DNA of 64,000 bases from Chitinophaga sp. YR627. GTDB lineage: Bacteria; Bacteroidota; Bacteroidia; Chitinophagales; Chitinophagaceae. The notes beneath the pieces were generated by a model. It was not told where the DNA came from. It saw only the letters and a list, made by a program, of their open reading frames with translations, and ran no database searches. The first letter of the stretch is position 1. Each line of letters opens with the position of its first letter. The DNA is taken from assembly GCF_900114995.1 (NCBI RefSeq), contig NZ_FOUX01000003.1, positions 744,001 to 808,000 on the forward strand, given 5' to 3'. Positions 36,226-45,348 of the stretch are shown piece by piece. The position numbers were made by a program, and so were the translations under genes.

Positions 36226-36885
36226 ATGCTGGCAAGAGATCTCATATCAACCGTCGTCCCAATTCTGCATCCCCTGGATCCAGGTTCGAGAGCCCTGCGA
36301 CTGATGAATGAATATCATCTGACGCAGCTGCCACTCGTGTTGGAGAATAAATATCTGGCACTGGTAGAAGAAGATGATATACTGGACCTGGAAGATCCGG
36401 AAATTGCTTTGGAAAACATGGAATACAACGGCCCTAAACCCGCTGTTGCTGAAAACGCTCACTTCTTTGAAGCCGTGCGTCTTTTTCATGAAATGAAGCT
36501 CGCAGTGCTTCCCGTTATCAGCCATGAAAAGGAATATATCGGCGTACTCACCAAAGACAGTTTACTGACAGCCCTCGCACAATATAACGGTGTGAAGGAA
36601 CATGGCGGTATTCTGGCCCTGGACATTGATCCGCGTGATTATAGCCTGAGTGAAATAGCACGTATTGCAGAGTCCAATGATGTGACACTGCTCAGCGTGA
36701 ATACTATCACCTTTCCTTCCGGCCGTCTGGAAGTATTACTGAAGACCAACCGTCAGGAACTCCACGGCCTGGTGGCTACTTTTGAAAGATTTAACTACAT
36801 TATTAAGTATACCATTACTGAAGAACAGGAAGAAGATCTGCTGAAGAAAAACTACGATCTGCTGATGAATTATATCAGTATGTAA
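36226..36885 (+). CDS. CBS-domain pair protein
   Basis: This is a 219-residue protein with two CBS motifs in the N-terminal half (about 1-120), binding adenine nucleotides in related proteins. The C-terminal ~90 residues have an ACT-like pattern (ILALDIDPRDYSLSEIARIAESNDVTLLSV). In Bacteroidota the gene commonly precedes nadK in the outer-membrane biogenesis block. The ATG at 36226 is preferred over the upstream TTG. Its direct target is unknown. Confidence 0.88.
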   Translation: MLARDLISTVVPILHPLDPGSRALRLMNEYHLTQLPLVLENKYLALVEEDDILDLEDPEIALENMEYNGPKPAVAENAHFFEAVRLFHEMKLAVLPVISHEKEYIGVLTKDSLLTALAQYNGVKEHGGILALDIDPRDYSLSEIARIAESNDVTLLSVNTITFPSGRLEVLLKTNRQELHGLVATFERFNYIIKYTITEEQEEDLLKKNYDLLMNYISM

Positions 36886-36904
36886 TTGTACAACCATGCT
36901 CAGT

Positions 36905-36953
36905 AAAAGCGAAACGCATAACGGATCTGCCGGTATGCGTTTCGCTTTTTGTA
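36905..36953 (+). terminator. Terminator after the CBS gene
   Basis: AAAAGCGAAACGCATA (36905-36920) pairs perfectly with TATGCGTTTCGCTTTT (36934-36949), followed by T and GTAC. Confidence 0.88.
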
Positions 36954-37282
36954 CAGTGTTACTGTGTTGAAAAGACAGGTTTGTTTCGAAAGGTGCAGAT
37001 CTACCAATGTCTTCTGTTGATCAACGTAATCGTCTACATACCTGCGCATGTGTCTGACAATGTATTACATGATTGATGCGGACGTATATACACCCGCGTT
37101 AATGTCACTTATGGTAACAGGTGAGAATGATCCGCTATTTAAGCAGTTCAAACGCTGAGGTCAGGTTATGTTCTCCGGACATTTTCATCTTTGTGTAAGT
37201 TGGCAGGGTAAAAAAGGCTATTTTTACGCCTAACCATGGTGAGGTATTCCTGCTTAACCCATGGTCCACCTAAGATCAGATT
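36954..37282 (+). other. Noncoding stretch before nadK
   Basis: Apart from the hairpin at 36905-36953, this 330-base region holds no gene I can support. A pdxJ gene, which often lies in this block in Bacteroidota, is absent here. Confidence 0.4.
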
Positions 37283-38170
37283 ATGCATATTGCTATTTAC
37301 AGCCGGGGATTTGTAAAAGAAGACCTGCCCATTATTCAGTTACTGCTGGATGAGCTGGTGCGGGAGGAAATGGAGACTGTTATTTACCAACCTTTCTGCG
37401 AGTCACTGGCGCCGTATATCCGCTTCAGTAAAACACCTGACACATTCTGTTGCGCAGAAGATCTGCATGGCAAGGCGGACATACTGGTCAGCCTGGGAGG
37501 AGACGGGACGCTGCTGGACACTGTTTGTTATGTAAGGGATACAAATGTACCTGTATTAGGTATCAATTTCGGCCGTCTGGGTTTTCTGGCCAGTATCGGC
37601 AAGGATGCCATCAATGCAGCGGTGCAGGCATTGAAGCAGCGTACCTATGTGGTAGACCGTCGTTCATTGCTGCACCTGGACTCCAATATCGGCCTGTTCG
37701 GTGATGTGCCCTATGCGCTGAATGACTTTACCATTCACAAGAAAGATACCTCCGCAATGATCAAGATCCATACTTACCTGAATGGTGAGTTTCTGAATAC
37801 CTACTGGTCAGATGGATTGATCGTGGCGACACCTACGGGGTCGACGGGGTATTCCCTGAGCTGCGGCGGACCGGTCGTATTTCCGGATGCGGGTAGTTTT
37901 GTGATCACGCCGGTGGCCCCACATAATCTGAACGTGAGACCGGTCATCGTTCCCGACAATCATGTGATATCGTTTGAGGTAGAGGGGCGTAGTGACCAGT
38001 TTTTATGTACCCTGGATTCACGGATGGAAATAATTGATAATACGGTCCAGCTGGCTATTAAAAAAGAAGATTTCAAGATCAGTCTTTTAAGACTGGATGA
38101 TAGCAATTTTCTACATACATTGCGGAATAAGTTGTTGTGGGGAATAGACACGAGAAATAGATTAAAATAA
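37283..38170 (+). CDS. nadK: NAD kinase
   Basis: NadK makes NADP from NAD and ATP or polyphosphate. The 295-residue protein has the catalytic GGDGT (in VSLGGDGTLLDTV), the NE/D-motif NDFTIHKKDTSAMI and the glycine-rich DGLIVATPTGSTGYSLSCGGPVV. This length and order are typical of the family. It lies in the block leading to bamA. Confidence 0.96.
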   Translation: MHIAIYSRGFVKEDLPIIQLLLDELVREEMETVIYQPFCESLAPYIRFSKTPDTFCCAEDLHGKADILVSLGGDGTLLDTVCYVRDTNVPVLGINFGRLGFLASIGKDAINAAVQALKQRTYVVDRRSLLHLDSNIGLFGDVPYALNDFTIHKKDTSAMIKIHTYLNGEFLNTYWSDGLIVATPTGSTGYSLSCGGPVVFPDAGSFVITPVAPHNLNVRPVIVPDNHVISFEVEGRSDQFLCTLDSRMEIIDNTVQLAIKKEDFKISLLRLDDSNFLHTLRNKLLWGIDTRNRLK

Positions 38171-38299
38171 TTATATCTGTACAGGGGATTGCAAATAAGC
38201 ACATTAGTATTTTTCATTACATTTGTTTGATTTATTTAATACCAAAAGCAGGGATAATCGCGTTTTAGGAATTATCGTCGCGTTAAGCAGTACCGATCT

Positions 38300-39166
38300 A
38301 TGGGTAAACCTTACTTTTTCTTCAAGTGTTTCTTAAAGTCCGGCCTCGTAGCAGTAATATCCCTGTTCCTGACGCCCGCTTTCGCTCAGAACGAGCTGTC
38401 ATATACCGGAGAACTGGGCCTTTCAGTAGGCGCAGCTCACTATTTTGGTGATCTCAATACCAAAGGTGCGCTCAATGCTGCAAAGCCGGCTATCGGTGTT
38501 TACTACCGGAAGTACATGAACGACTATATCGGTCTGCGTGTACATGGCCGTTTTATGCAACTGGGTTATTCTGATATCTACAATAAGAATGATTTTCAGC
38601 ACAGACGTAATCTCAGCTTCAATACAGATGTATTTGAGCTGGGGGTACAGGGTGACTTTAACTTTTTCCGGTTTGAGCCGGGTTCTCAATACTACCGCTT
38701 TTCGCCCTATTTCACCGGCGGAGCATCTATCTTCTACTACAATCCTTACGCTTATCTGAATGGCGTGAAATACCGTCTGCAGCCTCTGCGTACCGAGGGG
38801 CAGGGTAGCGCCATGTATCCGGACCGGAAGCCTTACAGTCTGACGTCCCTGGCATTTCTGCTGGGAGGTGGCTTCAAGTACAACATATCCCGCAAGGTGA
38901 ACCTTGGTCTGGAGGTATTGTACCGGTTTACGAATACGGACTACCTGGATGACGTAAGTACTACTTATGCCGGTCCGGCCGTATTTCCGCCTGACGCTCA
39001 GGGACATAGTACAACTGCTTACCTTTTACAGGACCGTTCCTATGCCACAGGAGACCGTATCGGGGTCGCCGGACGTCAGCGGGGTAACAGCCGTGACAAG
39101 GACCAGTTTGTTACTGCGGAGCTCACAATCAGCATTTTATTCACCTCTTACAGATGTAAATTCTGA
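38300..39166 (+). CDS. DUF6089-family outer-membrane protein
   Basis: This is a 288-residue predicted small beta-barrel. A signal peptide ends near AFAQ, and barrel strands such as GELGLSVGAAHYFGDLN follow; the last residues are hydrophobic and aromatic. It belongs to the DUF6089 (porin-like) family, commonly found directly before uppS-bamA in Bacteroidota. Its role is unknown, but the neighbourhood suggests a link to outer-membrane building. An inverted repeat lies just after the stop. Confidence 0.85.
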   Translation: MGKPYFFFKCFLKSGLVAVISLFLTPAFAQNELSYTGELGLSVGAAHYFGDLNTKGALNAAKPAIGVYYRKYMNDYIGLRVHGRFMQLGYSDIYNKNDFQHRRNLSFNTDVFELGVQGDFNFFRFEPGSQYYRFSPYFTGGASIFYYNPYAYLNGVKYRLQPLRTEGQGSAMYPDRKPYSLTSLAFLLGGGFKYNISRKVNLGLEVLYRFTNTDYLDDVSTTYAGPAVFPPDAQGHSTTAYLLQDRSYATGDRIGVAGRQRGNSRDKDQFVTAELTISILFTSYRCKF

Positions 39167-39187
39167 TTTCGCAGTCATGGTCAGGCT

Positions 39188-39226
39188 ATTGGCAGTTCAA
39201 TAATGCCAATTGGCCTATTTTGTTAA
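39188..39226 (+). terminator. Possible terminator after the DUF6089 gene
   Basis: ATTGGCA (39188-39194) and TGCCAAT (39204-39210) pair, followed by a T-rich run. The stem is short, so the call is weak. Confidence 0.45.
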
Positions 39227-39339
39227 ATTTTCATTACCAGTTTTTGGCGCAAAACAGCGGTCAGTAAAGGATTTCGCTGTTAAAACTACGTTAAAACCCC
39301 AGCCCCCCCTTTGCCGGGAAAGGCATAATTCTATTTTTG

Positions 39340-39348
39340 TATCTTTGC
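39340..39348 (+). promoter_or_regulatory. -7 promoter box of uppS
   Basis: TATCTTTGC is a full TAnnTTTGC match, 49 bases before the uppS ATG at 39398. It would drive uppS, bamA and the ompH genes. Confidence 0.6.
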
Positions 39349-39397
39349 AAACTTTACTAAAAATCTGTATCGATATTATAATCCGCCGGAGATACTC

Positions 39398-40159
39398 ATG
39401 AGTTTGAAGGATAAATTAGACTTGCAACGGTTACCACGACATATTGCCATCATTATGGATGGAAATGGCCGTTGGGCTAAAGAGCGTGGCCAGGACAGAC
39501 TTTTCGGACACCATGAGGGCGTCGAAAGTGTTCGCAATATTACCGAGGCCTGTGCTGAATTAGGTATCGGGTATCTTACCTTGTATGCTTTTTCGACAGA
39601 AAACTGGGACCGCCCCGTTTACGAGGTAAACGGTATCATGGAATTACTCGTAAATACCATCCGCAATGAGGTAGCTACCCTCATGAAAAATAATATCAGG
39701 CTGCATGTGATTGGGGACATGAACATGCTGCCGGGTAACTGTAAAAACGAAATGGAGGAGGCTATGTCCATCACCAGCCAGAATACCGGGCTTAACCTGG
39801 TAATGGCGCTTAGTTACAGTGCCCGCTGGGAGATCGTGAATGCCGCGAAAAATATCGCCCAGGATGTAAAAGATGGTAAGCTCGCACCGGAGGCAGTAAC
39901 CCCTGAGATGTGGCAGAAATATCTGTGTACTGCTACACTGCCAGATCCCGAACTGATGATCAGAACGAGCGGAGAATGCAGGATCAGTAACTTTCTACTA
40001 TACCAGTTGGCCTATGCGGAGTTATACTTTACCGACACGCGTTGGCCGGATTTCCGCAAAGAACACCTTTACGAAGCCATCCTCAATTTTCAGAACAGAG
40101 AAAGGCGCTTTGGCAAAACAAGCGAACAAATACAGCAGAATGAAGAAATTATTTCCTAA
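39398..40159 (+). CDS. uppS: Isoprenyl (undecaprenyl) diphosphate synthase
   Basis: UppS makes the C55 lipid carrier for cell-wall and surface-glycan synthesis. The 253-residue protein shows the cis-prenyltransferase motifs IIMDGNGRWAKERG (catalytic Asp), YAFSTENWDRP and RTSGECRISNFLLYQ, ending with AELYFTDTRWPDF. Its 3' end overlaps the bamA start by 20 bases, coupling lipid-carrier synthesis to outer-membrane assembly genes. Confidence 0.97.
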   Translation: MSLKDKLDLQRLPRHIAIIMDGNGRWAKERGQDRLFGHHEGVESVRNITEACAELGIGYLTLYAFSTENWDRPVYEVNGIMELLVNTIRNEVATLMKNNIRLHVIGDMNMLPGNCKNEMEEAMSITSQNTGLNLVMALSYSARWEIVNAAKNIAQDVKDGKLAPEAVTPEMWQKYLCTATLPDPELMIRTSGECRISNFLLYQLAYAELYFTDTRWPDFRKEHLYEAILNFQNRERRFGKTSEQIQQNEEIIS

Positions 40160-42884
40160 GAGCCTACTGGCCATAGTATTATGTTGCAGTGCCGGCATCC
40201 GTGTGTCCGCCCAGATCAGGGACACCAGTGTTACGCCGGTTCCAACACCTGACCAGCAAGCGGCGGGATTGAATTTATCAGGTCCGTTACAGGCGCAGCC
40301 TTACGAAATTGCTGACATTACCATCGTAGGGACGCAATACCTCGATAAATCTCTGCTGATTTCCCTGTCAGGCCTCAATGTCGGTGATAAAGTGGTTTAT
40401 CCCGGCGGTGACCAGTTCGCAAAGGCCATCCAGAGTCTCTGGGGCCAGCGTTTGTTTGCCAACGTTGCTATTTATGTTACCAAAATAGAAGACGGTAAGA
40501 TCTGGCTGGAAATAGAACTCCAGGAACGTCCCCGTCTGAATAACTTCGTTTTCAGAGGCGTAAAAAAGTCTGAAACAGAAGAACTGATAAAAAAAGCCGG
40601 TCTGCGTAAAGGATCCGTTGTAACCGAGAGCATGAAGCAAAATGCAATCGGCGTGATCTCCAAACACTACGGCGATAAAGGCTTCCGCAATGCGACCGTT
40701 AATATTACCGAAAGAACAGATACCTCCCAGGTAAATGCTTCTGACCTGGTAATTACCGTAGTAAAGGGTGGTAAAGCAAAAGTGAATGATATCCAGATCG
40801 TTGGTAACGACAATATTGACGATACAAGGGTGAAGAAAAAAATGAAAGGTACCAAAGAGCGTACCCGCTTCACTTTATACCCGGATATCGAGTCGGTATA
40901 TGAAGATTCAACCGAATTGCAGGACAACTACTGGAAAACCTTCGGTTTCCTGTATCCTTCCCGCACCATGGAAGAACTGGATCCTTATTTCCGCTTCAAA
41001 TTATTCTCTTCCGCCAAGTTCAATGAGAACAAATACGCAGAAGATAAAGAGAAAGTAATCGCTTATTATAACACACAGGGTTACCGTGACGCTGTGCTGG
41101 TGAGAGATACTACCTACCGTGCGCACAATGGTGGTGTAAACGTAGCCATGCAGATCAGTGAGGGTAAGAAATATTACTTCGGTAACATTACCTGGAAAGG
41201 TAATAGCCGTTATAATGACTCCCTGCTGACCCGTGTACTCGGTATCAGAAAAGGTGATACCTACAACCAGGAACTGCTCCAGAAACGCTTATTGTCTTCT
41301 GAAGGTGGCGACATCGGTGGTATGTACATGGACTTCGGTTACCTGTTCTTCCGTGCTGACCCTGTAGAGGTAGCCATCCATGGCGATACCATCGACTATG
41401 AGATCCGTATCTCTGAAGGTCCGCAGGCAACCATCAAAGAAGTACGTATTGCCGGTAACGAAAAAACCAACGAACACGTAATCCGTCGTGAGTTGCGTAC
41501 CCTGCCTGGTGAGAAATTCAGCCGTACTGACCTGATCCGTTCCAACCGTGAGATCGCGAACCTCGGTTTCTTCAACCCTGAGAAGATCGGTATGGACCCT
41601 GTACCGAACATCCAGGATGGTACCGTGGATATTAACTATACCGTAGAAGAGAAAGCGAATGACCAGCTGGAATTATCTGCCGGCTGGGGTGGTTACATCG
41701 GTCTGACCGGTACTTTGGGTGTAACCTTCAACAACTTCTCCCTGCGTAACATCTTAAGAAAAGAAACATGGGATCCATTACCAAGTGGTGACGGTCAGAA
41801 ATTATCTGTACGTGTATCATCCAACGGTAAAGCCTATCGCTCCTATAACTTCTCATTCACAGAGCCATGGTTAGGTGGTAAAAAGCGTAACCAGTTCTCT
41901 GTCAGCTTCTATAGCAGCTACCAGAACCCGAACGCTTATTCTGCTTATATATATGGTAGCACCCTGTCAAACAATGCTTACTTCAAGGTATTGGGTGGTT
42001 CCGTATCCCTGGGTAAACAGCTGAAATGGCCGGATGACTTCTTCACGCTGATCTATTCCCTGAACTATCAGCAGTATAAACTGAAGAACTATAACTACTT
42101 CAATATTCCTGGTTTCTCCAGCGGTACTTCCAATAACGTCAACGTGAAACTGACCCTCGCCCGTTCATCTGTTAACCAGCAGATCTATCCGAGCAGTGGT
42201 TCCAACTTCCTGTTGTCCGGACAGTTCACGCCGCCTTACTCCTTATTTAACCCTAACAGGGATTACAAACTGGAGTCTATTCAGGATCAGTTCAACCTGA
42301 TTGAGTACCAGAAGTATCGTTTCAATGCGGAGTGGTACGTACCATTGAGCAGACCTAAAGGTTCCGATAACAAAGTGTTCGTAATGAAGGTTGCTGCTAA
42401 ATTCGGTTACATCGGCCGCTACAACAACCGTACAACATTGTCTCCATTTGGTCGTTTTGAACTGGGTGGTGACGGTCTGAGTAACTTCGCGATCTATGAC
42501 CGTGATATCATCTCTCAGAGAGGTTATCCGGTATACTATACTTCCGATCCAAGGATGAACTCAGAAACCGGACAACCAACAGGTTACGAAGGTTTCACTG
42601 TGTTCAACAAATACATAATGGAGTTACGTTATCCGTTCAGTCTGAACCCGAGCTCTACCATCTTTGGTCTGGCGTTCCTGGAAGCAGCCAACGGTTACCG
42701 CGACGTAAAAGACTACAATCCGTTCAGATTACGCCGTTCCGCAGGTCTCGGTATGCGTTTCTACCTGCCGATGTTTGGTCTGCTTGGATTTGACTATGGT
42801 ATCGGTTTCGACCGTCTGCAGTCCGGCAATGGTCTGAAAGATGCTGCCAAGTTCACCTTCATGCTGGGCTTCGAACCGGAATAA
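40140..42884 (+). CDS. bamA: Outer-membrane protein assembly factor BamA
   Basis: BamA inserts beta-barrel proteins into the outer membrane. The 914-residue protein has a signal peptide, POTRA domains in the first ~450 residues (for example DITIVGTQYLDKSLLISLSGL) and a surface-antigen barrel thereafter, ending with FTFMLGFEPE. The ATG at 40140 is chosen because the signal MKKLFPKSLLAIVLCC begins there; an upstream in-frame start at 40014 would lie inside uppS. Start and uppS stop overlap by 20 bases. Two ompH genes follow. Confidence 0.95.
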   Translation: MKKLFPKSLLAIVLCCSAGIRVSAQIRDTSVTPVPTPDQQAAGLNLSGPLQAQPYEIADITIVGTQYLDKSLLISLSGLNVGDKVVYPGGDQFAKAIQSLWGQRLFANVAIYVTKIEDGKIWLEIELQERPRLNNFVFRGVKKSETEELIKKAGLRKGSVVTESMKQNAIGVISKHYGDKGFRNATVNITERTDTSQVNASDLVITVVKGGKAKVNDIQIVGNDNIDDTRVKKKMKGTKERTRFTLYPDIESVYEDSTELQDNYWKTFGFLYPSRTMEELDPYFRFKLFSSAKFNENKYAEDKEKVIAYYNTQGYRDAVLVRDTTYRAHNGGVNVAMQISEGKKYYFGNITWKGNSRYNDSLLTRVLGIRKGDTYNQELLQKRLLSSEGGDIGGMYMDFGYLFFRADPVEVAIHGDTIDYEIRISEGPQATIKEVRIAGNEKTNEHVIRRELRTLPGEKFSRTDLIRSNREIANLGFFNPEKIGMDPVPNIQDGTVDINYTVEEKANDQLELSAGWGGYIGLTGTLGVTFNNFSLRNILRKETWDPLPSGDGQKLSVRVSSNGKAYRSYNFSFTEPWLGGKKRNQFSVSFYSSYQNPNAYSAYIYGSTLSNNAYFKVLGGSVSLGKQLKWPDDFFTLIYSLNYQQYKLKNYNYFNIPGFSSGTSNNVNVKLTLARSSVNQQIYPSSGSNFLLSGQFTPPYSLFNPNRDYKLESIQDQFNLIEYQKYRFNAEWYVPLSRPKGSDNKVFVMKVAAKFGYIGRYNNRTTLSPFGRFELGGDGLSNFAIYDRDIISQRGYPVYYTSDPRMNSETGQPTGYEGFTVFNKYIMELRYPFSLNPSSTIFGLAFLEAANGYRDVKDYNPFRLRRSAGLGMRFYLPMFGLLGFDYGIGFDRLQSGNGLKDAAKFTFMLGFEPE

Positions 42885-43067
42885 TAGGTATGCCGGCTGG
42901 CATAAAAAACGCGCAGGCGTTGATATTCAGTCAGTCGTATGAGGGCGAAAGTGCAGTATAATGGACCTAAAGTGGTAGTGCGGAATGATGTTAGAATAAA
43001 TTTTAAATTATATATTGCAATTTCGAACCCTGGTATCAATTTGGCAGGTAATTTGAAAACGACAAGT

Positions 43068-43604
43068 ATGAAAAAAATATCCCTCATAGCCGCCGTTCTG
43101 TTCTGTTGCACATTTACGGCCTTTGCACAGCGTTACTGCGTGATAGACACAAAGTACATCCTGGAAAATGTGCCTGACTATAAAGAGGCGCAGGGCAAAC
43201 TTGATGCTGTGGCAGAACAATGGCAGAAAGAAATAGACGCTAAATTCCTGGAAGTAGATAAGATGTATAAGTCTTATCAGGCAGAACAGGTAATGCTGAC
43301 AGAAGAGCTGAAACATAAAAGAGAGGAAGAAATAATAGCAAAGGAGAAAGAAGCAAAAGATCTGCAAAAGAAGCGCTTCGGATATGAAGGAGATCTTTTC
43401 AAGAAACGTGAGGAACTGGTAAAGCCTATTCAGGATAAAGTTTACAACGCCGTTCAGAAACTGGCCGCGCAGAGGATGTATGACTTCATACTGGATAAAT
43501 CGGGAGGCGTGACTGTTATCTTCTCTGACCCTAAACTGGATAAGAGCGACGACATTCTGCGTTCCCTGGGTATAAAGAAAGACGCACCGGCTACAGGCGA
43601 GTAA
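43068..43604 (+). CDS. OmpH/Skp-family periplasmic chaperone (first copy)
   Basis: This is a 178-residue Skp/OmpH-like chaperone that would hold unfolded barrel proteins for BamA. The signal ends near AFAQ, then RYCVIDTKYILENVPDYKEAQ, a long charged coiled coil (about 55-125) and a C-terminal beta part (GVTVIFSD). The ATG at 43068 begins the signal; upstream in-frame codons back to 42939 look untranslated. It is 63 bases before the second ompH gene. Confidence 0.9.
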   Translation: MKKISLIAAVLFCCTFTAFAQRYCVIDTKYILENVPDYKEAQGKLDAVAEQWQKEIDAKFLEVDKMYKSYQAEQVMLTEELKHKREEEIIAKEKEAKDLQKKRFGYEGDLFKKREELVKPIQDKVYNAVQKLAAQRMYDFILDKSGGVTVIFSDPKLDKSDDILRSLGIKKDAPATGE

Positions 43605-43667
43605 TCGTATAAACCATTTTATAACCTTTGTATTAGTATTAAAAGTTTTTTAAACACAGACAACATC

Positions 43668-44177
43668 ATGAAGAAGTATGTAATTATTGCTTTCGTGGCA
43701 GTTTCAGGATTGTTCAGCGTAAATGCAATGGCTCAGTCCAAGGTTGGACATATTAACGCTCAAGCTCTGATCGAGGCTATGCCGGAGGCACAGACTGCAC
43801 AGAAAACACTGCAGCAGTTTGCAGAGGAGCTGGATAAAGATGGTAAAGGGCTGATCGATGAGTACCAGAAGAAACTGGCTGAATTCGATAAATCTGCAGC
43901 TACTATGACTGATAACATGAAGGAGATCAAAACTAAAGAGATCCAGACTGCTCAGAAAAATATACAGGACTACCAGGAATCAGCTCAGCAGAAAATCGAG
44001 CAGAAACGTGGTGAAATCCTGAAACCAATCTACGATAAAGCACGTAAAGCAATCGAAGATGTAGCTAAAGAAAAAGGTTACGGTTACGTAATCGACAGCT
44101 CTGTAGGCGTTCTGCTGGTATCTCCTGCAGGTGATGACCTGGCTCCGGCTGTTAAAACCAAACTGGGTATCAAATAA
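43668..44177 (+). CDS. OmpH/Skp-family periplasmic chaperone (second copy)
   Basis: This is a 169-residue paralogue of the preceding gene with a clear signal (to AMAQ), the start SKVGHINAQALIEAMPEAQ, a coiled coil of similar length and the end KGYGYVIDSSVGVLLVSPAG. Duplicated ompH genes after bamA are usual in Bacteroidota. A terminator follows. Confidence 0.92.
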   Translation: MKKYVIIAFVAVSGLFSVNAMAQSKVGHINAQALIEAMPEAQTAQKTLQQFAEELDKDGKGLIDEYQKKLAEFDKSAATMTDNMKEIKTKEIQTAQKNIQDYQESAQQKIEQKRGEILKPIYDKARKAIEDVAKEKGYGYVIDSSVGVLLVSPAGDDLAPAVKTKLGIK

Positions 44178-44207
44178 TTCGCTATAAGCAGTTATTAACT
44201 TTTATAG

Positions 44208-44240
44208 CTGCCCTGGAGTCACTCCGGGGCAGTTTTTTTT
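44208..44240 (+). terminator. Terminator of the bamA-ompH cluster
   Basis: CTGCCCTGGAG (44208-44218) and CTCCGGGGCAG (44222-44232) pair around a TCA loop, with one T-G pair, and are followed by TTTTTTTT. Confidence 0.9.
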
Positions 44241-44271
44241 AGAAAACACTTTACTATTTAAGAATTTTCCC

Positions 44272-44280
44272 TACCTTTGC
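44272..44280 (+). promoter_or_regulatory. -7 promoter box of rpmH
   Basis: TACCTTTGC is a full TAnnTTTGC match located between the ompH terminator and rpmH, 74 bases before the ATG. Confidence 0.65.
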
Positions 44281-44354
44281 CTTCCGTTTTAAAAACAGGA
44301 TTCCGCAATCCGGGATAGTGTTTAGTATAGTACAGGTAAAAACAAAATATTAAA

Positions 44355-44510
44355 ATGAAACGTACTTTTCAACCGCATAACAGACGCAGAAAGAGCGTTC
44401 ATGGTTTTAGAAAGAGAATGGAAACTGCTAACGGCCGTAAAGTATTAGCTTCCCGTAGAGCTAAAGGACGTAAGAAATTAACAGTTTCTGACGAGCGGAA
44501 GCTGAAATAA
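44355..44510 (+). CDS. rpmH: Ribosomal protein bL34
   Basis: This is the 51-residue basic L34 protein of the large ribosomal subunit, too short for many gene callers. It begins MKRTFQPHNRRRKSVHGF and continues RKRMETANGRKVLASRRAKG, the universally conserved L34 sequence. It is followed by rnpA and yidD in the usual order, but dnaA is not present upstream. Confidence 0.97.
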   Translation: MKRTFQPHNRRRKSVHGFRKRMETANGRKVLASRRAKGRKKLTVSDERKLK

Positions 44511-44610
44511 GAACCGCTGTTTAACTGTGTAGCTGAGAAGCTCACAGGTTTTGAGGCTGGTTCACGATAGAACAGAATGTATCGCTATAGGTTGATAAAT
44601 CGAACTTGCC

Positions 44611-45000
44611 ATAAAAACTTATTCTTTTAACAAGGAAGAAAGGTTAAAAAGCAGAAAACTCATTGAAACGCTTTTTCGCGAAGGAAAAGCGTTTTCTGTT
44701 TTTCCCTACCGCATAGTATATATGCTGGTGGATCAACCTCTCAGTAAATATCCCGTACAGGTCGGCTTTAGCGCCTCTACGAAACGGTTCCCCCATGCCG
44801 TTGACCGTAACCGGGTAAAACGCCTTACGCGTGAATGCTGGCGCCTGCAAAAGCAGGAATTCTATAACACCTTGCAGCAACAGTCCCGTCAGCTGCTCGT
44901 TTTCTTTATCTATACAGATAAGAAAATAGCTCCCTACGCCACCCTGCACCATAAAATTTCGGTAATTTTAAAGAAGCTGGAAAAAGAAGTGGTGCAATAA
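44611..45000 (+). CDS. rnpA: Ribonuclease P protein component, with no ordinary start codon
   Basis: RnpA is the protein subunit of RNase P, which matures tRNA 5' ends. Homology is clear from SFNKEERLKSRKLIETLF, VGFSASTKRFPHAVDRNRVKRLTRECWR and the C-terminal helix. The frame is open from 44599, but the first ATG is 44722, which would remove the conserved N-terminal third. No ATG, GTG, TTG or CTG occurs between 44599 and 44722. ATA at 44611 is in the position where relatives start. A +1 shift from a short ATG frame at 44577 over TTC TTT TAA C (44622-44631) would also restore the frame. The 1-base overlap with yidD shows coupling. Confidence 0.85.
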   Translation: MKTYSFNKEERLKSRKLIETLFREGKAFSVFPYRIVYMLVDQPLSKYPVQVGFSASTKRFPHAVDRNRVKRLTRECWRLQKQEFYNTLQQQSRQLLVFFIYTDKKIAPYATLHHKISVILKKLEKEVVQ

Positions 45001-45230
45001 TGAAAGTCTTTCGATACTTAAGTTACCCGTTTATATGGCTTATCAGGATCTACCAATGGGGTCTCTCCCCGCTGCTGGGTGCTAACAAGTGCCGCTATAC
45101 CCCCACCTGCTCCCAATACGGTGTGGAAGCCCTGCAAAAACATGGGCTGTTCAAAGGCGGCTACCTGACCATTAAACGCATATTGTCCTGCAACCCCTGG
45201 GGGGGCCATGGACACGATCCCGTACCTTAG
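45000..45230 (+). CDS. yidD: Membrane protein insertion efficiency factor YidD
   Basis: YidD is a small 76-residue protein that helps YidC insert inner-membrane proteins. The motif KCRYTPTCSQYGVEAL and the C-terminal CNPWGGHGHDPVP are fully typical. Its ATG overlaps the rnpA stop by one base. yidC itself is not next in line here. Confidence 0.95.
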   Translation: MKVFRYLSYPFIWLIRIYQWGLSPLLGANKCRYTPTCSQYGVEALQKHGLFKGGYLTIKRILSCNPWGGHGHDPVP

Positions 45231-45348
45231 GCCGGAAAGCACCCAGTTATTAGGATAGATCCCAATGTTTTAACAGTTTATGTTTAATAGATTGACTAAT
45301 TTTCACAACAGAAGCTTTTTCTCTGTAACAGACTAACTGAAAGAACCT

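Noticed and set aside
36954..37282. tRNA or riboswitch in the gap before nadK
   Set aside because: No cloverleaf or known aptamer core could be drawn from the sequence.
40014..40139. Longer N-terminus for BamA
   Set aside because: These codons lie inside uppS and precede a clear signal peptide at 40140.
42939..43067. Longer N-terminus for the first OmpH protein
   Set aside because: The signal peptide begins at 43068; upstream codons would block export.
44272..44510. Replication origin next to rpmH
   Set aside because: dnaA is absent and no cluster of DnaA boxes (TTATCCACA-like) is visible around rpmH; rpmH-rnpA-yidD alone does not mark the origin.
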